In this document: one piece after another, positions 8,467-17,104 of the stretch
Numbering within the stretch: the stretch's first letter is position 1
Layout of the letters: every line of letters begins with the position of its first letter
Program-made: the position numbers and the translations under genes
Assembly: GCA_001949185.1 (NCBI GenBank)
Contig: BDGG01000011.1
Coordinates: 1,317,872 to 1,347,128, forward strand
DNA length: 29,257 bases
Direction of reading: 5' to 3'
Origin: Ramazzottius varieornatus
Taxonomy: Eukaryota; Tardigrada; Eutardigrada; Parachela; Ramazzottiidae
Notes under the pieces: model-generated
What the model was told of the DNA's origin: nothing
Seen by the model: the letters and a program-made list of their open reading frames with translations, nothing else
The model's database searches: none

Positions 8467-10569
8467 TCAACAAGTGACAGCCTGGCCTCCCTCGGTCAGG
8501 ACCGTTAGGTTGCTGGATTTGGGTTTGGGCGCAGGGCCGCAGCTGACGTCGTCATCGTGGTATTCATAGGACACTAGCAGCATGACCGCGATCGCGAAAT
8601 GCAAGGTGGGGCTCACCACCGACAAGTCTGTAATGTCATATTTTGATGGCCTCTGCGTGCCCAGATTCCCTGAACCACCGTAAGGGTAAGATATAAGCTT
8701 CTGCTCAGAGTTCCAACTCGAGACATCACTGTGAAGTTTTCATCATTACTTCCTGCTGTTGCATTCGTATGTCCTAGTTATAACGACCTTCTGCCTTCTC
8801 CTTTTACGGTCCGCTTGAAGATGGAGTCACGCGTCAAACTACTGGTTATGACTTGTCTCTTACTGTCTTCCGCAAACTATGCTTTGACGCGCTCTATCCG
8901 CGTCATCGGCCCATATTTCCCTGCCTTCCAGCCAGGTCTCACCTTGCCGGGAGTTTCCGGAGCAGATCCAGAAAGACTGCCATCGCTGAAAGACGAAGAC
9001 ATGGCCTCGCTGCCAACAAGTCCTTCTTCTGCAAAAGCGCAGCTCAACCCAGAGAGCATCTACTTGCCGTCACCTCTCAGTGGACCTCGCTTCCTGGAAC
9101 CTTTCTGGTACGAACAACCGCTGGTGCCCCAGGAAAAGGAGAGCATGATACGCAAGTCGCGCCATTGCCAGTGCGGACCCAAAAGCTGGTTCTGCTGCAT
9201 TCGATAGCCTTCTGCGAACAGCTGTTAGATGTTGAGATAGTAAGTTTCAATTTATTTCTGCTGGCGGACATATTTGGAAAACCCTTTGTTTTACGATGGA
9301 GATGACAAATAGTGGTTTCCATCAGATTGCGCTTGATGTTACTGTCATTGTGGATTGACCACTGCTGTGCCTGGCTGGCGGATATTGACTGACCGCAAAT
9401 TTCTCCTCCTACGTGAACTTACTTGAAATGTAAATTTTCTTCTCCGTAAATGGACAATGACACAGACATATTTTCTTTTCCGGCTTTACCCGGCCTCACT
9501 GAGCATTCCTGACAGGAAAGACTTGTGGTAATTCGACCAGATTATGGTTGAAAGTGAAAGGTGAAGTTGAAAGCAGGGAGATAAACGTTGAGGAGCTTTG
9601 GACAGAGGCAAGAATGAGAAGCCAGGGAGGAGCCGGAATTAGAACCATCGGAACTGTCCGCTCCAGCCATGCAGACCCACCTTCCTCGCTCAGGGCCGGA
9701 GGTGCGTTTCTCTGTACCGTATCACGGTGACAAGGCAAGCAATCTGGAACAGGAAACCACTATCAGATCCAGAGAGACTCACTTCAGATATTGACAAATG
9801 AACTGAACCATATCGTTCTTTCAAGTGGCGCAAGTTTTCATTGTTGTTGGCTAGGAGTGCGCGTTACTTGGGAAAACGATTTAGGTCAAATCACTTGTCC
9901 ACGTTCCGTTTTGAGAACAGAAAGCCTGCAAGGATTATGCCCTGCTTACATCTGCGAAGACCAGAATACTGAACAGCGTAATGTAGATTTTCATGGATAA
10001 ATAAATCGACTGGGGAACCTAAAACCGGAGAGCAAATTGTCGATTGAATATAGCGCAATGACAATGCACAAAGGGAAACTCTAGACTTGATGGTATGACC
10101 CACTAGTTCGGTAAATTCAAAGTAGTGGTAGATATTCCATGAAAGTGCGGCGATTTGGAAACCAACGTACAAGGCGAAGAGCAGTAACCATCCGCGAACC
10201 AACTTCCGGGATTGCTGAAAGGCGAAGCACAATGTTTAAGGTCAAATTTCATAGCTGTGAATCTGACGACGATATAATCAGATTCCTACCCGAACTAGCC
10301 CGGTGAATAGACAACCTGCAGCCAGCCAGAGACCGAACGACCAGTTGAAACTGGAAATCTGTAGCCACAGAAAGTAGTCGGGTGCGTGGGTGTAGTCGTA
10401 GATGGTAAATCCGAGCAGCGCGAACCCTAAAAGCTAAAACGAGCACCGAGTTTCAAGAAGCGGACGTTGTAGAATATTTACCCATATCCTCACTTACCAA
10501 TGTATAACCCGCGATACACAAGCAGGCAGTTCGTAATGAACAGCCAACGGACCTCAAATCTATCTTCAT
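8467..10569 (-). CDS. Four-TM membrane protein (family unknown)
   Basis: Minus-strand exons 10498-10569, 10290-10433 and 10104-10214 join in phase 0 with good sites (TTG|GTAAGTG, TTTTAG|CTT, CGG|GTAGGA, TTTCAG|CAA). They encode a start (MKIDLRSVGC) and three hydrophobic spans: CLCIAGYTLLLGFALLGFTI, FNWSFGLWLAAGCLFTGLVR and LVRGWLLLFALYVGFQIAAL. The most consistent last exon is 8467-8652 (acceptor GCACGCAG|AGG, phase 0): it adds a fourth hydrophobic segment (SVVSPTLHFAIAVMLLVSYE) and a hydrophilic tail ending in TGA, total 170 residues. The layout fits small four-TM proteins of invertebrates, but I do not recognise the family and assign no function. The last intron (8653-10103) would be 1.45 kb, long for this locus. 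An alternative last exon near 9730 (IACLVTVIRYRETHLRP, then stop) cannot be excluded. The first three exons are secure; the last is inferred. Confidence 0.65.
8821..9207 (+). CDS. Secreted cysteine-rich peptide precursor
   Basis: A single-exon 128-residue protein starting at the ATG at 8821; the frame is open upstream to 8731 but has no earlier ATG. The N-terminus is a clear signal peptide (KLLVMTCLLLSSANYA, residues 6-21). The middle is Pro/Ser/Leu-rich, without cysteine or obvious folds. All four cysteines lie in the last 14 residues, straight after the basic motif RKSR (R-X-X-R, a furin/prohormone-convertase type site), so cleavage would release HCQCGPKSWFCCIR. This is the layout of neuropeptide, antimicrobial or other short bioactive peptide precursors. 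The mature sequence does not match allatostatin C, CCAP, trissin or CCHamide as I know them, so no family is assigned. A TATA-like GATATAAG lies near 8690. The gene sits on the opposite strand inside the presumed last intron of the four-TM gene. Confidence 0.7.
   Translation: MESRVKLLVMTCLLLSSANYALTRSIRVIGPYFPAFQPGLTLPGVSGADPERLPSLKDEDMASLPTSPSSAKAQLNPESIYLPSPLSGPRFLEPFWYEQPLVPQEKESMIRKSRHCQCGPKSWFCCIR
9208..10103. other. Non-coding remainder of the 4-TM gene's long intron
   Basis: Downstream of the peptide gene. It contains one hairpin element (copy 8) and an acceptor-like TTCCAG on the minus strand near 9753 followed by a short open frame. Otherwise I see nothing supportable. Confidence 0.4.
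9819..9872. repeat. AAGTGGCGCA-family hairpin, copy 8
   Basis: The left arm is TTTCAAGTGGCGCAAG and the right arm GTGCGCGTTACTTGGG, with the centre ATTGTTGTTGGCT identical to copy 5. Its position is intronic if the long intron of the four-TM gene is right. Confidence 0.8.
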
Positions 10570-11430
10570 CGTGGCAAAGTCTTTGTTTCAAGCGAGACGG
10601 ACATACTCGATCGAGATGCCGCGAAGAACTCAATAGTGCGCGGATAATCACCGCGCAGACGACAACTCCGCTGAATTTTCTCCGAGAAATCTCTCAATCG
10701 CGAAGCACGTTAATCTCTGACTCCAAGACATACTTGGAGCTCGCACCGACAGCTGAGCTGGAGGAAAAGTGACTTCGCTTCCTAGTTTATTTCCTACTGC
10801 TTTCCGAAGAGTCGCACGGCCTGCGGTGAAGTCTGTCACTGTAGGCTTGGCTGAAGACTATACGGTACGGCCTGCCATTCAGATTACTCCTCTTGCGCAG
10901 GAGGCCATGTCGGCAAGCCGACGAGAGCACAGACACGTCGTGTAGGCTAACGCAGACTAGACCGTAAAGGTCGCTATGCGGTGGAATGCGCAGCTCATTA
11001 CGGTAAGTGCGCGAATGATCAATCAGTGCTGATCGTGAGTGTTCTTCCCCACGTCCTAAAAGCAACTATCCACTACTGCCCACGCAGCTGCAACTTGTGA
11101 TGATACATAATGTCTAATGTATCCGGACATCTTTACGGTTCGCAACAGCCCACTTGCGTTACAAATCGACCAAGATCTACGGCAGAAGGCAAACGACGAA
11201 GAAGAGTCTCGGTCGCAGTCTTCGACAAACAACGGTTTCTGTTGAGTAATCCCCATCGCAACTTGTTTGCATTCGAGCATGAAGTCCGTCTGTCAATATT
11301 AGCTTCATTCCGTGACATCCAGCGGAAACAAACGTAAAAACCAGCATCGTAAACCTGTCATCACCGACTTGAAATAAAATAAACCTAGAATTTTAATTTA
11401 ATTAGAGCAACGAGCGGGGAGCAAAACCGG
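10570..11430. other. Gap between 4-TM gene start and RNF25 end
   Basis: 861 bases holding the four-TM promoter (minus) and the RNF25 3' end. A plus-strand frame to 11337 (preceded by a GTCGCAG acceptor-like site near 11219 and followed within 50 bases by AATAAAATAAA at 11373) could be the last exon of a small plus-strand gene, but I find no upstream exon. In the minus sense an ATTAAA near 11390-11400 could serve RNF25. Confidence 0.3.
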
Positions 11431-12619
11431 TCAAGAAGAATCTTCAGAGTACATTAACGCCTGTTCCGCTTCTTGAATCTGTCTATCAACTTCAGGGATA
11501 TGATTTAGCGTTATCACAAAACAGTCATCGGGTTCAATCAGGCCTTTCCTGGCTTTCTGCTGCTCAAAAACACTTGCTCGCCACTGACGTTCTCTTTCGA
11601 AATCTGTGGTGGGCTGAAAGCCTTCCGGAAGTACGGCCACCGTCGAAGGCTCTCTCGAGCTTGTCAGAGTGTCCAGGGAAACCGGGGAAGAAAACTGACT
11701 ACGACAAACAACGCAGGAAGTAAGGACGAAAGGGAAGCCCGAGTTGTGGATTTCTTTCTCTTGTCGCGTCAGGAATTCGAGGTACTTTCGCAAGCAGAAC
11801 GTGTGGTAGTAGTGGAAGCACTCTGTCTTGAAGAACTCGTCACCTTCTTCGATGTTGCACAGGCAGAAGGGACATTCTACCGAGGGGAAGTTTGTCCGTG
11901 TTAAGTAGTCCCGAACGATGTCGATCAAGTCGTAAATCATGGGCGAACCTGCAACGGTCAAAAGGCTCCATTTGGCTCCATGACGTACCGACCGGAAACG
12001 AGCAGTACGCGCACTGTTCAGCAGTGCGCACAGTATGCGTCAAGACGTGGCTGGCGCGCACAAAAGAATATGCGCACCAATCGAGACCAAACAGCTGTGC
12101 GACAGTTTGATTGATCTCCAGTATTGATTGGCCAAGTCGTCCAACAGTTATCCTTATTCTGAACGTTCAGACACGCGCAAAACGTCACTGAATACAACAC
12201 ACTAATGCAACAGTAAGATGGTGACATCATGAGCGACCGGATGTGATTCTCATATCGAATTATCAAACCATGCTTTCCGACTAACCTGTTCGTTTGCTGG
12301 CTTCGTCTTCCAACTCTCGTACGAGCCCAGAAAGCTGGAGATCGGAGAGGCCTCTTGGCTGGTGGAAACGGACAATCGGAGCGCTGTCAGGGTAGGTGGA
12401 CCTGAGGAGAAGCTCCAAGATGAGGGAGATGTTTTGTCGCGAGAAGTCACCAGCTGTCGCGGGATGGATCAGCATCTTGAAAGAAGCCGCAGGAGCGTTT
12501 GAGTTACCATCAGCTGGGTTGAGCTTGCCAAGTTGGAACTCTCCGGGGTAGATCGAGTCGAGCATGGTAATCTCGTCTTCCAGCATCTGCTGATAATCGT
12601 TCGCCTCGCTAGATCCCAT
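11431..12619 (-). CDS. RNF25: RNF25 (AO7)-type RWD-RING ubiquitin ligase
   Basis: RNF25 is a RING E3 with an N-terminal RWD domain. Exons 12286-12619 and 11431-11948 join in phase (ACA G|GTTAGT, CGTTGCAG|GT) to give 283 residues. The RWD domain spans about residues 8-110: EDEITMLDSIYPGEF, then the diagnostic STYPDSAPIVRFHQPRGLSD, which aligns with the YPxxxPxIxxxxPRGLSD stretch of vertebrate RNF25. The junction gives SKRTGSPMIYDLIDIVRDYL. The RING reads CPFCLCNIEEGDEFFKTECF, then HYYHTFCL and CVVCR, which closes the zinc sites after the long insertion typical of RNF25. Downstream come RQWRASVFEQQKARKGLIEP and an acidic C-terminus (ALMYSEDSS). Vertebrate RNF25 has a long basic proline-rich tail that is absent here. 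The start MGSSEAND sits just before the RWD; a longer N-terminus through an upstream ORF is possible (see 12699-12923). Confidence 0.9.
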
Positions 12620-12698
12620 GTTCCGGCAGAATACTGCGCCAGACTGAACTACTTCCGCAATCAACGCCAGTCAGCGTCGTGTGGCGTGTTTAGGGTAC

Positions 12699-12923
12699 TC
12701 ACGAACACAGGGAAACCAGGTCGTCGACAACCGAAAGGATTCCGTTAGAACAAACGTTGACTTTACGCTCTAGAGTAGAGTTGCTGGAAATTCTCCATTT
12801 CCTGAATAAATCTGCGATTGGCTCAATTCGACTACTTTGTTCAGCCTCTTTACCGGCTAAATCCACGCAGTGCAAATTTTCGTCAACCAAGCAGTCTTGT
12901 AGTTGTTCAGCGTTCGAGTGCAT
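12699..12923 (-). CDS. Small ORF (74 aa) upstream of RNF25
   Basis: An uninterrupted minus-strand frame starts at the ATG at 12923 and ends in TGA at 12699, 80 bases before the RNF25 start. The protein is acidic and helix-like (SRIEPIADLFRKWRISSNST, NGILSVVDDLVSLC), with no signal peptide or TM, and I do not recognise it. The stop lies in a strong donor (TGTTC|GTGAGT). Splicing to the AG in the RNF25 start region (GATCTAG|C) would be in phase and would fuse it to the RWD domain. It may be an independent gene, the first exon of a long RNF25 isoform, the first cistron of a dicistronic unit, or chance. Confidence 0.4.
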   Translation of the reverse strand: MHSNAEQLQDCLVDENLHCVDLAGKEAEQSSRIEPIADLFRKWRISSNSTLERKVNVCSNGILSVVDDLVSLCS

Positions 12924-13270
12924 CTAATCAAGTTAAACGGTGTCGGAACCGCTGTTTTTAGGTGCGTGTCGTCATGTTGTGATGCTCACTGCGCACCTGC
13001 GCTCGACACCTGTTCCTTCATTCGCCAAATTCGCCAAAAACTGAGAATTTCCAGCAAGTTTACAGCGGAGGGCTCCTTTCAAAGGAGTCCTTTGTTGTGA
13101 TTTTAGAAAAATGAAAATTTGATGCTCTTTCTTTCAGTTTAGTTGGAAGCTTTCCGGCTAGGACCGTCCAATTGGATCTCGTTCCGCTTTCCGGAGGTGA
13201 AGAAGGGTAGCTAATCTTTTGTGTGGTGGTCCTCAATGGTACAGATGCTTTACTTCCGTCTTCGGGCAGG
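12924..13270. promoter_or_regulatory. Divergent start region, RNF25 side / BTB gene
   Basis: Head-to-head arrangement of the RNF25 unit (minus) and the BTB gene (plus). The BTB gene's first ATG and any 5' exon should lie here but cannot be fixed. No repeat or TATA box is obvious. Confidence 0.35.
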
Positions 13271-15060
13271 GTGCAGAACGTCGACTGGGGATGGCATGGA
13301 AGGGCGCGCAAGCTTCGGATGCGAGGCGAGTACCTGATCAAGAATATGCCCATTCCGTCTGACATCGTTTTCAAGGTGGCCAACAAGGACGGAATCATGG
13401 AGTCGATTCCTGCTCACAAGCGAGGACTTTCTACGTATTACGAAAGCGTTTATAGTTTGGTTCGGCTGAAGTTTAGCTACGAGTTGGGAGACCAGCTCCA
13501 CAATAGTGTTTTCCCAAGTGGCGCTCCTGTTTGGTGTCATTGGCCGACGGCGTGCGCCACTTGGAATAACAATCTTGTAGGGTTGATCTCTCAAGCGGTG
13601 CACGTTCTCAATGTTATCGGCTGGAAGCCTGCGTCACTTGAAAACGATGCTGTCGGATCTGCTTGCCGAGCTTCCCTTTGGTCGCGATGGTTGACATGCA
13701 GCGTTAGTTGAATTGTAGGCGAATTGATTTCTAGGAATCGGAAGTGAAGTTCTCTACACTATGCTCCTTGGACCGAATGCAGTCGAAACCGCCAACGAAA
13801 TTCTGATTCCGAACCGACACGGTGACACAGCAGATGTTTTCAAAATTGTAGTAGAATTTCTGTACAGCGATCGGGCACCATCCACCAGACCTTGGACGAC
13901 AAAACTGGATGGACGTAGTTCGGTCTGGCGTCCCTGGATGAACGTAGAACAGTCTGGCGTCCCTCAGTTGGCCCCTTTTGGCGCAGTGTTTCGTGATGCA
14001 GTACGTGACGGAATACGATCAGGCAAACAAGGAAATCGGCACGCCACAGTTTTCTTTCTGGCTCGTATAGGTTGGAATGTCACAAAGTACGTCGATATAT
14101 TGGCAATAAGCCTAACCAGGACTCTTTTCAGGCTCGCGAAATTGGGGATATGAAGACTGTGGACGCTGCGTTCGACCACGTGAAATGGAGTTTCCCGCAG
14201 TTGTGGGACAGCCCGTGCTTTCTGGATATCAGTCCCGAACTGCTGGATGAAATGGTAGCATATTCAGGATGGTACTTGAAGGAGAAAGATGAGCTTACTC
14301 TTCACTATACACGTACTGTTTACCGGTACGCCTTCTCGTGGAGGAAACGAAACATGGTCCTCTTTTCTTGCGCAACTGTAATATTGCATTTCAGCTGGGC
14401 AGCCCAACGTCAAGAAGAGGAAGAGTCACAAGGTTTTAGCGTCGTACTTTGCGAGAAACTCTAGGCGCCATATTGCTCGACCTTCGTTTTCCCTCGATGA
14501 ACGAGCGTCGCTGAGATGGCCGAGGGGCCGATCAAGGATGAAATGCTCACTTATCACGAAGTCACAACTCAGGAACTTCACCGGTCCGACCCGGCGAACG
14601 TTAAAAACACAGACTTGCTGTTCTGCGTTACACCGCGGCACGTTGAAAGCCGAGAAGCGAAATCTGCTTGTGGGCAGTTTGCGAATGTTCGTTAGACTGT
14701 CAGTTTATCACATGCGAAGCTATCGAGTTTTGCATCTTTGCCGAAGGCGTGTCTGTTATCGCCGAAAAGTTGATCAAGATGGTGGACGCCGAACACATGT
14801 TCGGCTTGTACTACCGTTCTCACTCGTCCCCAGTCCACCGAAAGACCGACCCACCAGCGAACGTACGATGCTAAGTTCAAAGTGAAGAACCAGTTACGGC
14901 AACAGGAGGAACCGTAGAAAGAAGCAGTCCCTGAAAACGAAAAGAAGGCCTCCATTCATGACACGGAAGGAATTCCACTGTCATGGGGATAAGTAGCACA
15001 CTCTTCCAGCCAATTACACTGAACGCGCGCGCCACTTGGACAAACTCGTCAAGATCGGTT
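13271..15060 (+). CDS. BTB-BACK-PHR protein (BTBD3/6 type), disturbed frame
   Basis: Such proteins are adaptors for CUL3 ubiquitin ligases. Supported pieces: the BTB N-half at about 13271-13430 (NMPIPSDIVFKVANKDGIME, then SIPAHKRGL); the BTB C-half from 13735 (GSEVLYTMLLGP, FKIVVEFLYSDRA); BACK from 13987-14064 (CFVMQYVTEYDQANKEIG) and 14132-14325 (KTVDAAFDHVKWSFPQLW, FLDISPELLDEMVAYSG), joined in phase to 14395 (WAAQRQEEEE); the LG...LRFP stretch near 14455-14500; AEGPIKDEMLTYHE from 14516; and a PHR-like start (CEAIEFCIFAEGVSVIAEKL) near 14710. Order and spacing match BTBD1/2/3/6. Not everything closes: the intron after HKRGL has no phase-compatible donor, and the family-like frame shifts near 13875-13905, near 14440, and near 14510 where a TGA intervenes. 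The start and 3' end are unresolved. Either a decaying gene or indel errors would explain this. Confidence 0.6.
13508..13644. repeat. AAGTGGCGCA-family elements, copies 9a and 9b in tandem
   Basis: Lies in the BTB-gene intron before 13735. Copy 9a runs from TTCCCAAGTGGCGCTCC to CGTGCGCCACTTGG (about 13510-13564). Copy 9b runs from CTCAAGCGGTGCACG to CTGCGTCACTTG (about 13589-13641), more diverged, with ATGTTATCGGCTGGAAG in the centre. Confidence 0.8.
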
Positions 15061-15140
15061 TCTAAGTGGCGCAAGCTTTCGTCCAGTAATACCGAAAGGC
15101 TGCGCCACTTGGGGAGACAGTCTTGTCGGATTGTTTGGCT
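14993..15140. repeat. AAGTGGCGCA-family elements, copies 10a and 10b in tandem
   Basis: Copy 10a keeps its right arm (CGCGCGCCACTTGG, to about 15040) and the centre CTTCCAGCCAATTACA, but its left arm is degraded. Copy 10b (15062-15114) has arms TCTAAGTGGCGCAAG and CTGCGCCACTTGG plus outer arms like copy 5 (CAAACTCGTCAAGATCG; TCTTGTCGGATTGTTTGGC). Confidence 0.8.
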
Positions 15141-15299
15141 ACCGCCGAAATCAGCTCGACTGTGTTCTTCCAGATACTATTGCTCTTCGAGGGGTTGAAG
15201 AACCCACATCCGATCCTCTTGGTCTTGGACTCAAAGAAGATACTGTCTGGACATTTCGACCGGGAAGAAGATGGAGGAACTGACTGACCCGGCCAACGC

Positions 15300-15936
15300 C
15301 GGCGTTGTCTTCGGTGAGCTGTTCTCACGGTAGGCGACACGAGAACAGCCTTACTTTCCAGTATACTTTGGATCTTCGTGTTGAGTCTAGTCTTTGCTGT
15401 AACCATCACCAAGGTTCTTTATGGACCATAATGTTTGCATCATACCACTTATCCATGGTGAGGGACTCCATACGCACAAGGGATGCTCAAGAGCCACGCT
15501 TACAATCACGCGAGCTGTGCGGTCGCGGTTTCGATTTCAGCGATGCTTCCTGTGACGCCTCTCCGAGCAGATCCTTCTCAAATTCAGGCACGCACTTTCG
15601 CTAGTCTTCCGCAATCAGTTGTCAGTTGTGTACCGTAGCAGGATTTCGCCGACATCGTGCCCTCGCGAAGAAAACTGCGTCTCTCGGAAGAAGGAAGTGA
15701 TTCGAGTGGACTTGTCAGCCGTAACACGTACTCCGTTCTGTCAACCTGTGATCACGTGACCGCTCATTGCGTTGCCAATCAATTAAGCGCGGCTTGATTC
15801 GGTGAACTGGCTTGCCCCGTTTTCGTCGAGTTATTTCATTCATTCTTCCTCGCGTCCTCCGCATCTTTTTTCTGCTAACCCGCGTTGTCGATCATGTCTC
15901 TGTTCTAGCATCTTATTTTGTTCGTGCCGCTAGAAG
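15300..15936. promoter_or_regulatory. BTB-gene 3' region and CFAP20 promoter
   Basis: No ORF here is supported. Upstream of CFAP20, GCGTTGCCAATCAA near 15769-15783 combines a CCAAT box with GTTGCC, a half-match to the RFX X-box of ciliary genes; the second half is not evident. No repeats were seen. Confidence 0.3.
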
Positions 15937-16922
15937 ATGTTCCGGAACTCTTTTCAAAGTGGATTCTTATCGGTTTTCTACAGCTTGGGAAGCAAGCCTC
16001 TGCAGCTGTGGTCAAGACAGGTACGGTCTCATCCACTGCTTGTCCGCCTCCTTTCTGACGTTTCTCTTTCAGGCCCAAAATGGTGGTAAGATTGGAAGAA
16101 TCACCGACGAGGACGTTGAGAGTTTAGTCTTGGAAGTAATGAGTCCGAACGTCAGGTAAGCGAGAAATTTCACGACTGCTAAACTGCGTGTCCTCCAATG
16201 ATTGAAATCAACTTCCGGTCGAATCAACCGACGTCTCCAGCGTTGGTCGGTGTGTCAATCAATCAACGGAGAGGAACCTGCTTTACTGATTTTCCGTCTT
16301 TTCATTTGTAGCACTTGTTGGATTTCCTGTCCGGCGGACGACAAACAGTGCCTTGGCATAAAACTGCCCTTCCTTGTCCTTATGCTCAAGAACATGGAGA
16401 AGTATTTCACCTTTGAAATACAGGTAGATCTCAGCAATAAACCCAGGAAGAATTTTTTGGCAGTTTGTGAGCGTTGACAGGCTTTTTTTTCTCCTAGATT
16501 GTTGACGACAAAGGGATCCGCCGGAGGTTCCGTGCCAGCAACTATCAAGTGGAAGCTCGAGTCAAACCCTTCATCTGCACGATGCCCATGCGGCTGGATG
16601 AAGGGTGGAATCAAGTGCAGTTTAATCTGGCTGATTTTTGTAAGCGGGCCTACGGCACCAATTACGTTGAAACTGTCCGCATCACTGTAAGTCCTTTCCT
16701 TCTTCCATCTCATTTGTTGCTGCTACTTTTTATGAGCTTGACGATCCCCAAAGACAAGTTCGTGACATTTCACAGATCCACGCCAATTGTCGTTTACGGC
16801 GGATCTACTTCGCCGATCAACTCTACTCCGAAGAGGAAGTACCGCATGAATTCAAGCTGCATTTACCCGTCAAACAAATTGAAGGCCACAGAGATAACAA
16901 CGAGCTCGACGAAGACTCTTGA
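15937..16922 (+). CDS. CFAP20: Cilia- and flagella-associated protein 20
   Basis: CFAP20 (Bug22) is a highly conserved axonemal and basal-body protein, a microtubule inner protein that stabilises doublets and affects ciliary motility. Five exons close in phase: 15937-16020, 16073-16155, 16312-16423, 16498-16686 and 16776-16922, giving 204 residues (human 193). Landmarks in order: [139 protein letters not shown]. Identity to the family is near-complete throughout. The last 14 or so residues ([13 protein letters not shown]) are an acidic extension beyond the human end. Introns are 52-156 bases and none carries the AAGTGGCGCA hairpin, unlike the neighbours. It converges with DCPS, with 182 bases between stops. 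The gene appears intact. Confidence 0.97.
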
Positions 16923-16980
16923 AAAGCCTTTTACCATAAATATGGCTAGAGATGCTCATCAAATTGATTCTTGAAGAATA

Positions 16981-17045
16981 TCATTCTTATCGGCACGACC
17001 TTGTTATACGACGGAATATACTAATAGGGCCGTGCCGTAGAATGA
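16981..17045. repeat. CGGCACG-family hairpin, copy 1
   Basis: Arms TCATTCTTATCGGCACGACC and GGGCCGTGCCGTAGAATGAA flank the centre TTGTTATACGACGG... It lies in the 182-base convergent gap between CFAP20 and DCPS. A relative sits at about 27363-27416. Confidence 0.65.
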
Positions 17046-17104
17046 AACGAATGTTTTTTTGCTGGATATTTTGTTGGATATTTCTGAGATCTCTTTTTGA
17101 GCTA

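Noticed and set aside
8652-8757. Minus-strand open frame extending the four-TM last exon upstream, including a short match to the Myc epitope (EQKLIS).
   Set aside because: It lies outside the inferred exon, in the peptide gene's promoter region. A six-residue match is chance, and there is no sign of vector sequence.
9496-9738. 80-codon minus-strand ORF in the four-TM long intron.
   Set aside because: No domain. Only a short acceptor-led stretch near 9752 in another frame is of interest, as an alternative last exon.
4008-14530. A ubiquitin gene cluster (ADRM1, RNF14-like, F-box, RNF25, BTB adaptor) acting as one system.
   Set aside because: Genes are on both strands with separate promoters and unrelated genes between them. 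These families are very numerous in animals, so co-location is not convincing.
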